From PALSA-1004 sp963804885 (GTDB taxonomy: Bacteria > Pseudomonadota > Gammaproteobacteria > Burkholderiales > SG8-41): a stretch of DNA of 64,000 nt. The translations under genes and the position numbers were made by a program. The DNA lies in the NCBI GenBank assembly GCA_963804885.1, contig CAWDSF010000006.1, positions 434,001 through 498,000 on the forward strand, given 5' to 3'. Positions 29,756-37,732 of this stretch are shown one piece after another. Position 1 is the stretch's first letter. Every line of letters starts with the position of its first letter. The notes under the pieces are model-generated. The model was not told where the DNA came from. It made no database searches and saw nothing but the letters and a program-made list of their open reading frames with translations.

Positions 29756-30532
29756 CTACTCCGATGTATGCCAGAACAGAAGGCGGCCGCGGACCGCCTG
29801 TGCGACGCGATAGAGTGCATAGCCGATGAGCGAAATGGTGAGCAGCGTCGCGAACGCCGTGCGCACGTCGCCATACCGATAGGCGCGGATCATCATCGTG
29901 CCGAGGCCCCCGCCGCCCGACACCATTTCCGAGACGACGGCCACCAGCACCGCTACCACCACCGCCACCTGCACGCCGTCGTAGATCGACGCGAGCGACA
30001 ACGGCAGCACGACGCGCCAGAACATGCGCAAGGGCCGCGTACCGCGCGCCTGCGCCGACCACAGGTAGATCGGGCTCAAGCCCCGGGCGCCGTGGTACGT
30101 GAAGATCACGATCGGAAACAGGCAATCCGTGAAGATCAGCATCACCTTCGACAGACTGAACAGGCCGAACCACGACACGTACAACGGAATCAGCGCGATT
30201 TTCGGCAGCGGAAATCCGAACGAGAACAGCGGCTCGAAGAACCACTCGACCCATCGCACGCGGCCCATCAGCATTCCGAGCGGCACACCGACGACGATGG
30301 CGCCGAAGAGTCCGACGAGCGAGCGCCAGAGCGTCTCCCACAGTGGCCCATACGCGGTGCCGTCGAACAGCAGCGTCACCCACCGGAGCACGATCTCGGA
30401 AACCGGCGGAAAGATGAAGGGATTGACCCAGCCGGTGCGCGTGACGAGCTCCCAGCCGAGCAGGATCAGTCCCACGGGCACGACGCGCGTGGCGAATGCG
30501 CCCGTGCGCGTCAGCTCAATGCGCGAAGGCAT
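29756..30532 (-). CDS. SsuC/TauC-type ABC transporter permease 1
   Basis: 258 aa, about six helices, family BPD_transp_1. The EAA-like coupling loop is LWSAQARGTRPLRMFWRVVL and the N-terminal helix VVPVGLILLGWELVT. Start ATG (MPSRIELTRTG) lies within the end of the next permease gene, 17-bp overlap. Together with the next two genes it forms a nitrate/sulfonate/taurine-type importer with two different permease subunits. Confidence 0.9.
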   Translation of the reverse strand: MPSRIELTRTGAFATRVVPVGLILLGWELVTRTGWVNPFIFPPVSEIVLRWVTLLFDGTAYGPLWETLWRSLVGLFGAIVVGVPLGMLMGRVRWVEWFFEPLFSFGFPLPKIALIPLYVSWFGLFSLSKVMLIFTDCLFPIVIFTYHGARGLSPIYLWSAQARGTRPLRMFWRVVLPLSLASIYDGVQVAVVVAVLVAVVSEMVSGGGGLGTMMIRAYRYGDVRTAFATLLTISLIGYALYRVAQAVRGRLLFWHTSE

Positions 30533-31280
30533 GCCAGGCCATGACCTTGCGCAGACCGGCCACGTACAACCGGTCGAGCACGTATCCAAGCACTGCGAGG
30601 TAGAGCACCACGGCGAGCATCGCATCGTCGGCGCCGACACCGCCGTACGCGAAGATCAGGTAACCGAGGCCCGCATCGGACGAAATGAATTCGGAGCTGA
30701 CGAGCACGATGATCGCGATTGCAATCGCGGTGCGCACGCCCGCCGCGATCTGCGGCAGTGCGGCAGGCAGCACGACGCGCCAGAGCAATCGTCGCTCGGA
30801 GGTCCCACGCGCACGCGCGGACCACAGCAGCATCGTGTCGACGCTGCCCGCACCGTTGAAGGTGGAGATCACGATCGGTACGAGGCATGCCAGGGCGATC
30901 ACGGCGATCTTCGAGAAATCGCCGATGCCGAGCCAGATCATGAAGAGCGGGATCAGCGCCGGCTTGGGCACCGGATAGATCAGCAGCAGGATTGGCTCCA
31001 CGGCAAGCTGCACGCGGCGCACCCGCGCCATCACGACCCCGAGGGTGACACCGGCGATCAACGCGACGCCGAAGCCGATGCCGGCGCGGGCAAGCGACGC
31101 AACGGTGTGCGGAACGATCTCGCCCGTTCGTATCATCGCTGCGAGCGATGCTGCGACGGCCCCGAATGACGGCATGAGCGACTCCGGCAGCAGCCCGGTG
31201 CTCGAGGCGGTCTGCCACGCCGCTACCACCAGCAACAAGGGCACCAATCGCACGAGGCCCTGGGCCCACCTGGCGTTCAC
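30516..31280 (-). CDS. SsuC/TauC-type ABC transporter permease 2
   Basis: 254 aa, intact. N-terminal helix LVRLVPLLLVVAAWQTASS; coupling loop LLWSARARGTSERRLLWRVV; IPLFMIWLGIGDFSKIAVIA is typical of the family. It is only distantly similar to permease 1, so the importer is a heterodimer rather than a recent duplication. Confidence 0.9.
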   Translation of the reverse strand: MNARWAQGLVRLVPLLLVVAAWQTASSTGLLPESLMPSFGAVAASLAAMIRTGEIVPHTVASLARAGIGFGVALIAGVTLGVVMARVRRVQLAVEPILLLIYPVPKPALIPLFMIWLGIGDFSKIAVIALACLVPIVISTFNGAGSVDTMLLWSARARGTSERRLLWRVVLPAALPQIAAGVRTAIAIAIIVLVSSEFISSDAGLGYLIFAYGGVGADDAMLAVVLYLAVLGYVLDRLYVAGLRKVMAWHAFAH

Positions 31281-31293
31281 GTACCGATCCCGA

Positions 31294-32073
31294 TCATGTG
31301 CGTGCCGCTTCGACTTCCTCCTTCACGCTGCGCCAGATGTGCAGCTTCAGGGCCGTGAACTCGGGATTGGCTTCGAACTCGTCACCGTCGGCAACGTCGA
31401 AATTGCGCAGCAGCACCTCCTTGATCCGCCCGGGGCGCGCACCCATGACGACGATTCGCGTGCCGAGCGCGACGGCCTCCTCGACGTCGTGCGTGACGAA
31501 CAGCACGGTCTTGGCGCTGCGCAGCCAGATGCGCCGCAATTCGTCCTGCAGGATTCGCCGCGTCTGCGCATCGAGCGCACCGAACGGCTCGTCCATCAGC
31601 AGGATATCGGGGTTGCAGGCGAGCGTTTGCGCGATGGCCACGCGCTGCTGCATCCCGCCGGACAGTTCGCGCGGATAGCGGTTCTCGAAACCCTCGAGAT
31701 GCACGAGGCGCACGTGCTCGTCGACGATCCGCTCGCGGTCGGCGCGCGGCATGCCCTGCTCGACCAGCCCGTACGCGATGTTGTCGCAGACCTTCAGCCA
31801 GGGAAACAGCGAATACCGCTGGAAAACGATGCCCCGATCGGGCCCCGGCCCGGTGACCGGGCGATCACGCAGGCGGATCTCGCCCGTCGTTGGCCGAATG
31901 AATCCGCCGACGAGATACAGCAGCGTGCTCTTGCCGCAGCCGCTCGGTCCGACGATGGACACGAACTCGCGCTCGCCCACGGACAGGCCGATCGACTGGA
32001 GCGCGACGACCGCGTCCGCGCCTTCGCCGTAGCGCATCGTGACATCGTGCAGCTCCAGACACCGGACCGCCAC
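31294..32073 (-). CDS. SsuB/TauB-type ABC transporter ATP-binding protein
   Basis: 259 aa. Walker A GPSGCGKST, signature ELSGGMQQR, Walker B ILLMDEPFGALDAQT, switch VTHDVEEAV. The GTG start (reading VAVRCLELHDVT) begins 3 bp beyond the stop of the binding-protein gene; no ATG lies nearer than MRYGEG, which would remove the first strand. It energises the importer. Confidence 0.9.
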   Translation of the reverse strand: MAVRCLELHDVTMRYGEGADAVVALQSIGLSVGEREFVSIVGPSGCGKSTLLYLVGGFIRPTTGEIRLRDRPVTGPGPDRGIVFQRYSLFPWLKVCDNIAYGLVEQGMPRADRERIVDEHVRLVHLEGFENRYPRELSGGMQQRVAIAQTLACNPDILLMDEPFGALDAQTRRILQDELRRIWLRSAKTVLFVTHDVEEAVALGTRIVVMGARPGRIKEVLLRNFDVADGDEFEANPEFTALKLHIWRSVKEEVEAART

Positions 32074-32075
32074 CG

Positions 32076-33053
32076 CTACTTGGGCAGGTAGGAGAGGTTC
32101 AGGTACTTCGACACGTCGAAGCTGCTGATGTAGCCGTTCGCCGCGAGCGTTTCGACCACCGGCTGGATGTTCTTCACGTCGACGCGACCGTTGCGCCGAA
32201 CCATGTAGTCCTTCCTGGTGAGCAGGTAGCTGTCGACGACCGGCACCGGCAGCTTCCATTCCTCGGCGTAGATCTTCACCGCTTCGGCGCGATTGTCCAG
32301 CGCCCAGTTGACCGCGCGCAGGTAGTCCTCGACATAGTCGCGAACGGCGCGCTCATTCGCCTTCAGGAACTTGTCGTCGAAGACCATGTAGACATAGTCG
32401 GTCGGACCGCCGTAGATGTCGCTTGCCGAGTAGAGAACCTTGAGGTCGCCCTTGGCCATTTCCTGTTCGAAGAACGGCTGGAAGAGCGTCGCCGACTGAA
32501 TCTTGTTGTCGCGCACCATGCCGGCCAGGAACGGCGGCCGCGCTTCGACGACGGTGATGTCGCGCTCCGGATCCAACCCGCTCTTGCGCGCCATGATGCG
32601 CACGCCCATGTCCATCGTCCCGCCCACCGCGTTGACGCCGACGACCTTGCCCTTCAGGTCGGCGAACTTCGTGATGCCGCTGTCGCTGCGGACGATGCTC
32701 GCGTCGTCGTAGTACCCGTCGAAGCCGAACGACAGCAGCTGATGCACGATGGTGACCGGTACACGCGACTGGTTGATCGCGTTGGCCATCGGAAACGGCG
32801 TGGCGAGGCAGGCGTCGAGCTTACCCGCAACCAGTGCGGGCATGGCGTCGCCGCTGCCGGCAAACCGCACCCATTCGACCTCGTACGTCTTTCCGAGATT
32901 CTTCAGGATCTCGGGCTTCTTCTGCATGAAGAGGTGCGCACTGATCGAAATGTGCGTTCCGATGCGGATCTTGACCTTGTCTTGCGCGGCTGCCGCCCCG
33001 GATGCCAACAGGGCGGCGAAGCAGGTAATGAGCGCGCAAACGAATCGAATCAT
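32076..33053 (-). CDS. NMT1/SsuA-type substrate-binding protein with signal peptide
   Basis: 325 aa, intact. MIRFVCALITCFAALLASGA gives a signal peptide with cleavage near AAAAQD. The mature part (KVKIRIGTHISISAHLFMQK) and later LKGKVVGVNAVGGTMDMGVR and TDYVYMVFDDKFLKANERAV fit family NMT1/ABC-type nitrate-sulfonate-taurine binding proteins. Ribosome site AGGAGAA upstream. It is the periplasmic receptor for the adjacent importer. Confidence 0.9.
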   Translation of the reverse strand: MIRFVCALITCFAALLASGAAAAQDKVKIRIGTHISISAHLFMQKKPEILKNLGKTYEVEWVRFAGSGDAMPALVAGKLDACLATPFPMANAINQSRVPVTIVHQLLSFGFDGYYDDASIVRSDSGITKFADLKGKVVGVNAVGGTMDMGVRIMARKSGLDPERDITVVEARPPFLAGMVRDNKIQSATLFQPFFEQEMAKGDLKVLYSASDIYGGPTDYVYMVFDDKFLKANERAVRDYVEDYLRAVNWALDNRAEAVKIYAEEWKLPVPVVDSYLLTRKDYMVRRNGRVDVKNIQPVVETLAANGYISSFDVSKYLNLSYLPK

Positions 33054-33138
33054 GATGAAGTTCTCCTGCATGAAGTAAGCGAACGGGCAACGACGGAGTA
33101 AACCGTCGGGCCGCGGACGTGTCAATACCGAACGGCGA

Positions 33139-34014
33139 TTATTTTTGGCCGCTCGCGCGCGCAAGCAGCCTGGCACCGATGATCTGCGCCGCGTCGGGCT
33201 CTGGTTGCGCGAGAAGCCCGCTTTCACGACGCAATGCGACCACTTCGTCCCACCCCGCGGGTTGCGGCTGGAGCCCGGGAACGATGTCGCGCACGAGCCG
33301 CCTGGCCGCGCCTTCCGAATAGCGCGCAGCGACGAGCGCCTTGACGGCTGCATCCGCGTTCGCAGGCCCGGCGGCCCAACGATTCGCTTCCAGCAGCGCA
33401 CGCAGGTAGGCAAGCGCGGCGTCCTCGTTCTCGTCGAGCCATCCGGCGCGCGCGGCAGCCACGACACCTGGATAAGCCGGGGCAATCTCTTCGCCGGTCC
33501 ACAGCACGCGGAAGCCCTTCGCCACCGCCATGTCGATGAACGGCGGGACGAGGATCGTGGCTGCCGCCGTCCCGGCCGCGAGCGCATCGTAGCGCTGGCG
33601 AACCCCGCCGACCTTGTCGAAGCGGCACGTCCGCCAGTCGATGCCGGCGCGCTTCAAGGCGCGATAGAGCACGAGGACGAACCCGTTCGTCGTCGCATCG
33701 ACGGCAATGGAACCCGACGCGGCGTCGGCCAGGGATGAATAGCTCGCGACAGCGCAGAACGACATGACCATCGCGCGCTCGAGCTGCGCGAGAATCCGCA
33801 GGTTCGCGCCGAGCTCATCGTTCCACGCGAGGATGTTATCGACCACGCCGATGCCGATGTCCCACGTTCCGGTGGCGAGCCCTTGTCCCAGTTGATCCGA
33901 TGACGTTGTCTGCGTCGTCTCGATCTCGACGCCATGGAGGTCGAACAGACCAAGGTCTTGTGCCCACACGAGTGGGGCCGGCGGCACGAAGAGAATCTGG
34001 CGGATGCGCTGCAT
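33139..34014 (-). CDS. NMT1-like periplasmic-binding-fold protein without signal peptide
   Basis: 291 aa. Starts MQRIRQILFVPPAPLVWAQD, which already resembles the first strand of a mature NMT1/THI5-fold domain, then SSDQLGQGLATGTWDIGIG. No export signal is seen from this ATG or from the open upstream frame. It is the first gene of the operon, divergent from TetR. Either the protein is cytoplasmic (a ligand sensor or THI5-like enzyme) or its 5' end has been lost or misread. About 85 bp separate its end from the exported binding protein. Confidence 0.8.
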   Translation of the reverse strand: MQRIRQILFVPPAPLVWAQDLGLFDLHGVEIETTQTTSSDQLGQGLATGTWDIGIGVVDNILAWNDELGANLRILAQLERAMVMSFCAVASYSSLADAASGSIAVDATTNGFVLVLYRALKRAGIDWRTCRFDKVGGVRQRYDALAAGTAAATILVPPFIDMAVAKGFRVLWTGEEIAPAYPGVVAAARAGWLDENEDAALAYLRALLEANRWAAGPANADAAVKALVAARYSEGAARRLVRDIVPGLQPQPAGWDEVVALRRESGLLAQPEPDAAQIIGARLLARASGQK

Positions 34015-34035
34015 GGTCTTTCGAGGGATCGGTAC

Positions 34036-34059
34036 CAAAACCGAACCTATTTCATTATT
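34036..34059. promoter_or_regulatory. Candidate TetR operator, site B
   Basis: It is in the 96-bp divergent region between the TetR gene and the first operon gene and shares 19 of 24 bases with site A (29664-29687). This is the expected place for a TetR operator controlling both directions. Binding is inferred. Confidence 0.55.
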
Positions 34060-34110
34060 ATGGCCGGCGTCGAATGCTGTCAACGACCCTTTCCAGGTAC
34101 ATCAACCAGC

Positions 34111-34821
34111 ATGGTGCAACGCAAGAAGCCCGAGGTACGCGACGCCATACTCCAGGCGGCATTCCAGCTCTTCTCGCAGAAAGGATATGCGGCGACGATG
34201 GTTGCCGACATTGCGCAGGAAGCCGGCGTGTCGCCCGGCAACGTCTACATCTACTTCAAGTCCAAGCTGGAAATCCTGTACACGATCTATGACCCCTGGC
34301 TGCGGTCACGGGTGGAGTCGCTCGAAAAGGAGCTCGCAGCGATCGGTTCGCCGCGCCTGCGGATACGCCGCCTCCTTGCCGTCCTGTGGCGCGAGATTCC
34401 CGCCGAGAAGAACGGCTTTCTCAATAACATCATGCAAGCCATTTCCTCCACGAATCGCTCGGAGGGTTATCGCTCGACGCTGGTGCGCTGGCTCGAAAAG
34501 CGCGTTGGCCGCATGATTGCCGACGCATTGCCGCCCGGCCGCCGCACACGCCTCGAGAAGGCGCGCATCGCGCACGTGCTGATCATGGCGTTCGACGGAT
34601 TCGCAATCGACCGGCACTTGCACCCGAAGGCCGGCGGAATAGACGATCTCACGCTCGATGTCGTGGCCGTGATGTTGCTGGGAGACAGCCGCGTTTCGGA
34701 TCCGCAAGTGCGTCGCCCGGCGGCTGACTCACAGCATGAGGCAAGTGAGCGAGGCGTGGCGCGGCGCAAGCCGGGGAATCGGCGAGGCATACCCGGACGC
34801 CTGCGACGACAGGAGACATAG
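34111..34821 (+). CDS. TetR-family transcriptional regulator
   Basis: 236 aa. N-terminal helix-turn-helix: RDAILQAAFQLFSQKGYAAT, then VADIAQEAGVSPGNVYIYFK, the TetR consensus. The C-terminal ligand domain (about 70-200) is generic, ending in a basic, Arg-rich tail of about 40 residues that looks unstructured. The ATG at MVQRKKPEVRD is chosen over the open upstream frame, which would run through the divergent promoter. It is most likely the repressor of the catabolic operon. Confidence 0.92.
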   Translation: MVQRKKPEVRDAILQAAFQLFSQKGYAATMVADIAQEAGVSPGNVYIYFKSKLEILYTIYDPWLRSRVESLEKELAAIGSPRLRIRRLLAVLWREIPAEKNGFLNNIMQAISSTNRSEGYRSTLVRWLEKRVGRMIADALPPGRRTRLEKARIAHVLIMAFDGFAIDRHLHPKAGGIDDLTLDVVAVMLLGDSRVSDPQVRRPAADSQHEASERGVARRKPGNRRGIPGRLRRQET

Positions 34822-34872
34822 CGGATGACTGACAGAGCGGAACCGCGCCGCTGCGCGTCAATCGTCACCTGA

Positions 34873-35838
34873 TCATCCCGCAGGAATGGCAATGCGCTCG
34901 CAGGGGTCGTCCCGAGCGGCCGCTTCGGTCAGCCACACGTAGTCGAATCCGGGGTGGTCCGCGATCACCTGTTGCGGGAAATCGCTTCTGCGCTCGTCTT
35001 CGGGACGCACTTCGATGATGCCGACGCTGATCGAACGAGCGTCCGCGTCCCGCAGTCCCTCCGCATGCAGGTAGACCGGAACTCCGCGATCGGCGCGAAC
35101 GTGTCCATTGCCGGCAATGAGGATGGCTCCATCCATCGTCGCGTCATCGACGAGCGCTTGCGCCATCGCTGCGTCGCGCGCCCGCTGCGCGAGGACGAGG
35201 CGCGGAACGATCGCTTCCGGCAGCCTGTGGCAGTGGCTCTCGACGATGTCGTTGCGGAGTCCCGCAGCCTGCGCGTCGGTCCAGCGTGCGGCGTGAAAGC
35301 GGGCATACCAGGACGCACCGGCACGCGGGATGGCGCCTGCCTGCAGCGTGCCTAGCTGCGCCCGAGACAGGTTGCCCGCCCGCAGCGGCAAGCGCATGGC
35401 CAGCGCTGCGTCGACAATCGGCTCGTGGAGCGGCCACCCCCACGACTTTCGGTCCAGCCCACCGGCGTCGACGAGCTGCTCCGCATCGGCACCCGCTGCC
35501 TGTGCGGCCGCCAACGCTTCATCGCGATCGAGATCGAACTGCTCCAGGACGACGGCGGGTCGCGCGCCGGTGGCGGCGATGCGAGTAATCAGGCGCGCAC
35601 GAATCTGATGGTGCGCCGGATTATCGTGGACTTCTCCGAGCAGCCGGTAACGCGCCACCGCGAGTTGCGCCACGAGGTCAGCCTCGCGGACAAATCGATT
35701 CTCGCGAACGTTCCAGATTCGCGGCCCGGAAACCGGTCCTTCGATCAGCGGCGCCGACGAGCATGCCGCCAACGCAGTGCAGAGGGACAATACGATCGCG
35801 CGTCCCCGCGTCCCCCGCGACCGCGCGGAGCACGCCAA
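34873..35838 (-). CDS. ChaN-family lipoprotein
   Basis: 321 aa. Lipobox LAAC after a hydrophobic stretch (AIVLSLCTALAACSSAP) predicts a lipid-anchored envelope protein. ChaN-type core: YRLLGEVHDNPAHHQIRARL, ARPAVVLEQFDLDRDEA and ILIAGNGHVRADRGVPVYL; the histidines in EVHDNPAHH and GNGHVR correspond to heme/iron-binding positions in this family. ChaN is linked to iron uptake. It is a single gene, convergent with TetR. Confidence 0.88.
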   Translation of the reverse strand: MACSARSRGTRGRAIVLSLCTALAACSSAPLIEGPVSGPRIWNVRENRFVREADLVAQLAVARYRLLGEVHDNPAHHQIRARLITRIAATGARPAVVLEQFDLDRDEALAAAQAAGADAEQLVDAGGLDRKSWGWPLHEPIVDAALAMRLPLRAGNLSRAQLGTLQAGAIPRAGASWYARFHAARWTDAQAAGLRNDIVESHCHRLPEAIVPRLVLAQRARDAAMAQALVDDATMDGAILIAGNGHVRADRGVPVYLHAEGLRDADARSISVGIIEVRPEDERRSDFPQQVIADHPGFDYVWLTEAAARDDPCERIAIPAG

Positions 35839-35882
35839 GCACGCGTCCCCAGCGCACCGCGCGAAGCACGCGAAGCACGCGT
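35821..35882. repeat. 26-bp direct repeat, two copies
   Basis: 35821-35846 and 35857-35882 share 24 of 26 bases (core AGCACGC...AAGCACGCGT) 36 bp apart, around the 5' end of the ChaN gene. Low-complexity GC sequence; no function evident. Confidence 0.6.
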
Positions 35883-35904
35883 GCGACCGGCTCGCCGCCG
35901 GAAT

Positions 35905-36156
35905 TCAGCGAGCCTTCGATCGAACCGGCAGCTTCGTTACCTGCGCGGTGTCCGCATCGATTTCGTAGCGCTCGGCGACCTTGAGCTTCGGCGTCGGCAG
36001 CAGGCCGAGTTTCTCGGCCGCCCGGCGGGCTTTGAACTCGTCGAGTGTCCGCGAGGCCGCTCCGGATGGTTTGAACGTCGACTGTGTGTGCGTCGCCAGC
36101 GACGTGCCCATCTTCTTGATTGCAGCCGCCAACTTTCGTTTGTGCTTGCTTGACAT
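35905..36156 (-). CDS. Small basic hypothetical protein, 83 aa
   Basis: Starts MSSKHKRKLAAAIKKMGTSL; Lys-rich N-terminus, then FKARRAAEKLGLLPTPKLKV and ending VTKLPVRSKAR. No signal peptide or known motif. Codon use resembles its neighbours. The ribosome site is weak (GGAA). It stands alone between ChaN and a 254-bp gene-free stretch. Confidence 0.5.
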   Translation of the reverse strand: MSSKHKRKLAAAIKKMGTSLATHTQSTFKPSGAASRTLDEFKARRAAEKLGLLPTPKLKVAERYEIDADTAQVTKLPVRSKAR

Positions 36157-36410
36157 GATCGTTCCGCCGCATGGGTGAACCCGTACCTGCCGGTCGGTCC
36201 TCGTGCTCGAGGAACCGTTCAGCTCGGCAGTATGCCGATGTCATAGTATGCCTCTGGACATGGCGCGCGTGTCACGCCATGGATTGCTTTTGCCGGACGT
36301 GCGCAGGTTTCTGTGTCGTTTTTGCGCACCGAATCGCGGGCAGCGGTGTTACGGACTGTCGACGACAGCTTGTTCAACCCCGCAAACGGTGATCCCAGTC
36401 AGCCAAGCTC

Positions 36411-37439
36411 CTATGGACGGAGCCACGTGCGCACAGCCGGGTGCGAAAGCACTTCCGGGTTGACGACGAACTGTGGACGGCGACCGGCAAGCGCGTCGAC
36501 GATGCTGGCGAGCCCTGTCATCGCCATGTGATGGAAGCACTCATCGGTCCAGCACAGCGAATGCGGCGTGACGATGACATTGTCCATTGCGAGCAGTGGA
36601 TTATCGGTGTCGACCGGTTCGTTCTCGAACACGTCGAGCGCCGCACCCGCCAATTGCCCCCGCCGCAGTGCATCGATCAGCGCGGCTTCGTCGACGATCG
36701 GTCCGCGAGCGACATTGATGAAATACGACGTGGGCTTCATCCTGGCGAACTGCGGCGCGCCCACCAGGTGCCGCGTCGTCGCATCGAGCGCGCAGCAAAC
36801 GATGACGTAATCGGACTGCGCGACGAGCGTGTCGAGATCGACCTTTCTCGCGCCGAGGTATTCGAGCTCGATCGCATCGACGTTCGGATCGGTTGCGAGG
36901 AGCGCGACATCGAGCACGCGCGCCATTCGCAACAGCTCCTTTCCGATCCTGCCCGCGCCGACGACTCCGAGCGTGCGGCCGGTGAGGCCGCTCCCCATGT
37001 GATCCATCCGATCGTGCCAGCGGCCGCTGCGCGTCAGCCGATCCTTCAGCATCAGCCTGCCCGCGAGCGCCAGCATGAACGTCAGCGCGACCGTTGCGAC
37101 CGGTCGAGGCATCGACGACGGTGTATTGGTAACCACGACGCCCGCGCGCGTCATGGCGGAAACGTCGACCGAGTCGAACCCGACGCCGTGACGCGCGACG
37201 ACGCGCAAGCGCCGGTCCTCGCGCAACACTGCGGCGCCGGGCACCGTCGGGATGTTGACGTACAGTGCGTCGTACCGTGCCGCGTGGTCAGCGGTGATTT
37301 CGCGCGTCGCTTCGGGAAGGTATTCCCATTCCAGGTGGTCGGCAGTGTCCAGGATTTCCAGCGCGGCGTGGCCGAATGCCGGCTGCCCACGTGAATCCAG
37401 GATGTCGCGGGTCAGGCCTACGCGAAACTTGGCGACCAT
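36411..37439 (-). CDS. D-2-hydroxyacid dehydrogenase (NAD-dependent), second copy type
   Basis: 342 aa, intact. Nucleotide loop TLGVVGAGRIGKELL (full GxGxxG), catalytic Arg in NVARGPIVDE, Glu in ENEPVDTDNP, His in VTPHSLCWTDE. It differs clearly from the enzyme at 7509 and probably has another substrate. Ribosome site GGGGAA upstream. No co-transcribed gene is obvious, so the pathway cannot be named. Confidence 0.9.
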   Translation of the reverse strand: MVAKFRVGLTRDILDSRGQPAFGHAALEILDTADHLEWEYLPEATREITADHAARYDALYVNIPTVPGAAVLREDRRLRVVARHGVGFDSVDVSAMTRAGVVVTNTPSSMPRPVATVALTFMLALAGRLMLKDRLTRSGRWHDRMDHMGSGLTGRTLGVVGAGRIGKELLRMARVLDVALLATDPNVDAIELEYLGARKVDLDTLVAQSDYVIVCCALDATTRHLVGAPQFARMKPTSYFINVARGPIVDEAALIDALRRGQLAGAALDVFENEPVDTDNPLLAMDNVIVTPHSLCWTDECFHHMAMTGLASIVDALAGRRPQFVVNPEVLSHPAVRTWLRP

Positions 37440-37732
37440 GGTGGTTCCCCTTCAGTGGCTGGCGTTACGCGCGGACATCGAACCCGCGCAGGATGTGCCG
37501 GCGAACTCTACCGGTTGTCGCGCGAGCGATGTCCACCGTGAGCCCTGTTTGTTGTATCGTTTCTCGAACTCGCCCGGGGTAAAGCCCGGCAAGCGTTGCG
37601 CGTCGCCGCCATAACGGCGCTCGAGACCCAGGAACTCGAGCAGCGCTTCCTCACCAGGGAGCAGCTCGAGGCGAAGTATGGTTGAGTGTCAGCCCCGCAC
37701 CGAGCAGGATCACCGTTTCACAGGAGCGCGAA

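Noticed and set aside
29219..30544. Plus-strand open frame of 441 codons across the NicX-like gene and permease 1
   Set aside because: Spans two recognised minus-strand genes and has low-complexity His/Arg sequence.
33121..33147. Third copy of the TetR-type element, before the exported binding protein
   Set aside because: It shares ACCGAAC and ATTATT with site B but with a 4-bp instead of 7-bp spacer and overlaps a coding end; too weak.
37440..37732. Short open frames on both strands between the dehydrogenase and the large protein
   Set aside because: One minus-strand frame reads plausibly (RYGGDAQRLPGFTPGEFEKR) but lacks a start and ribosome site; not enough to call.
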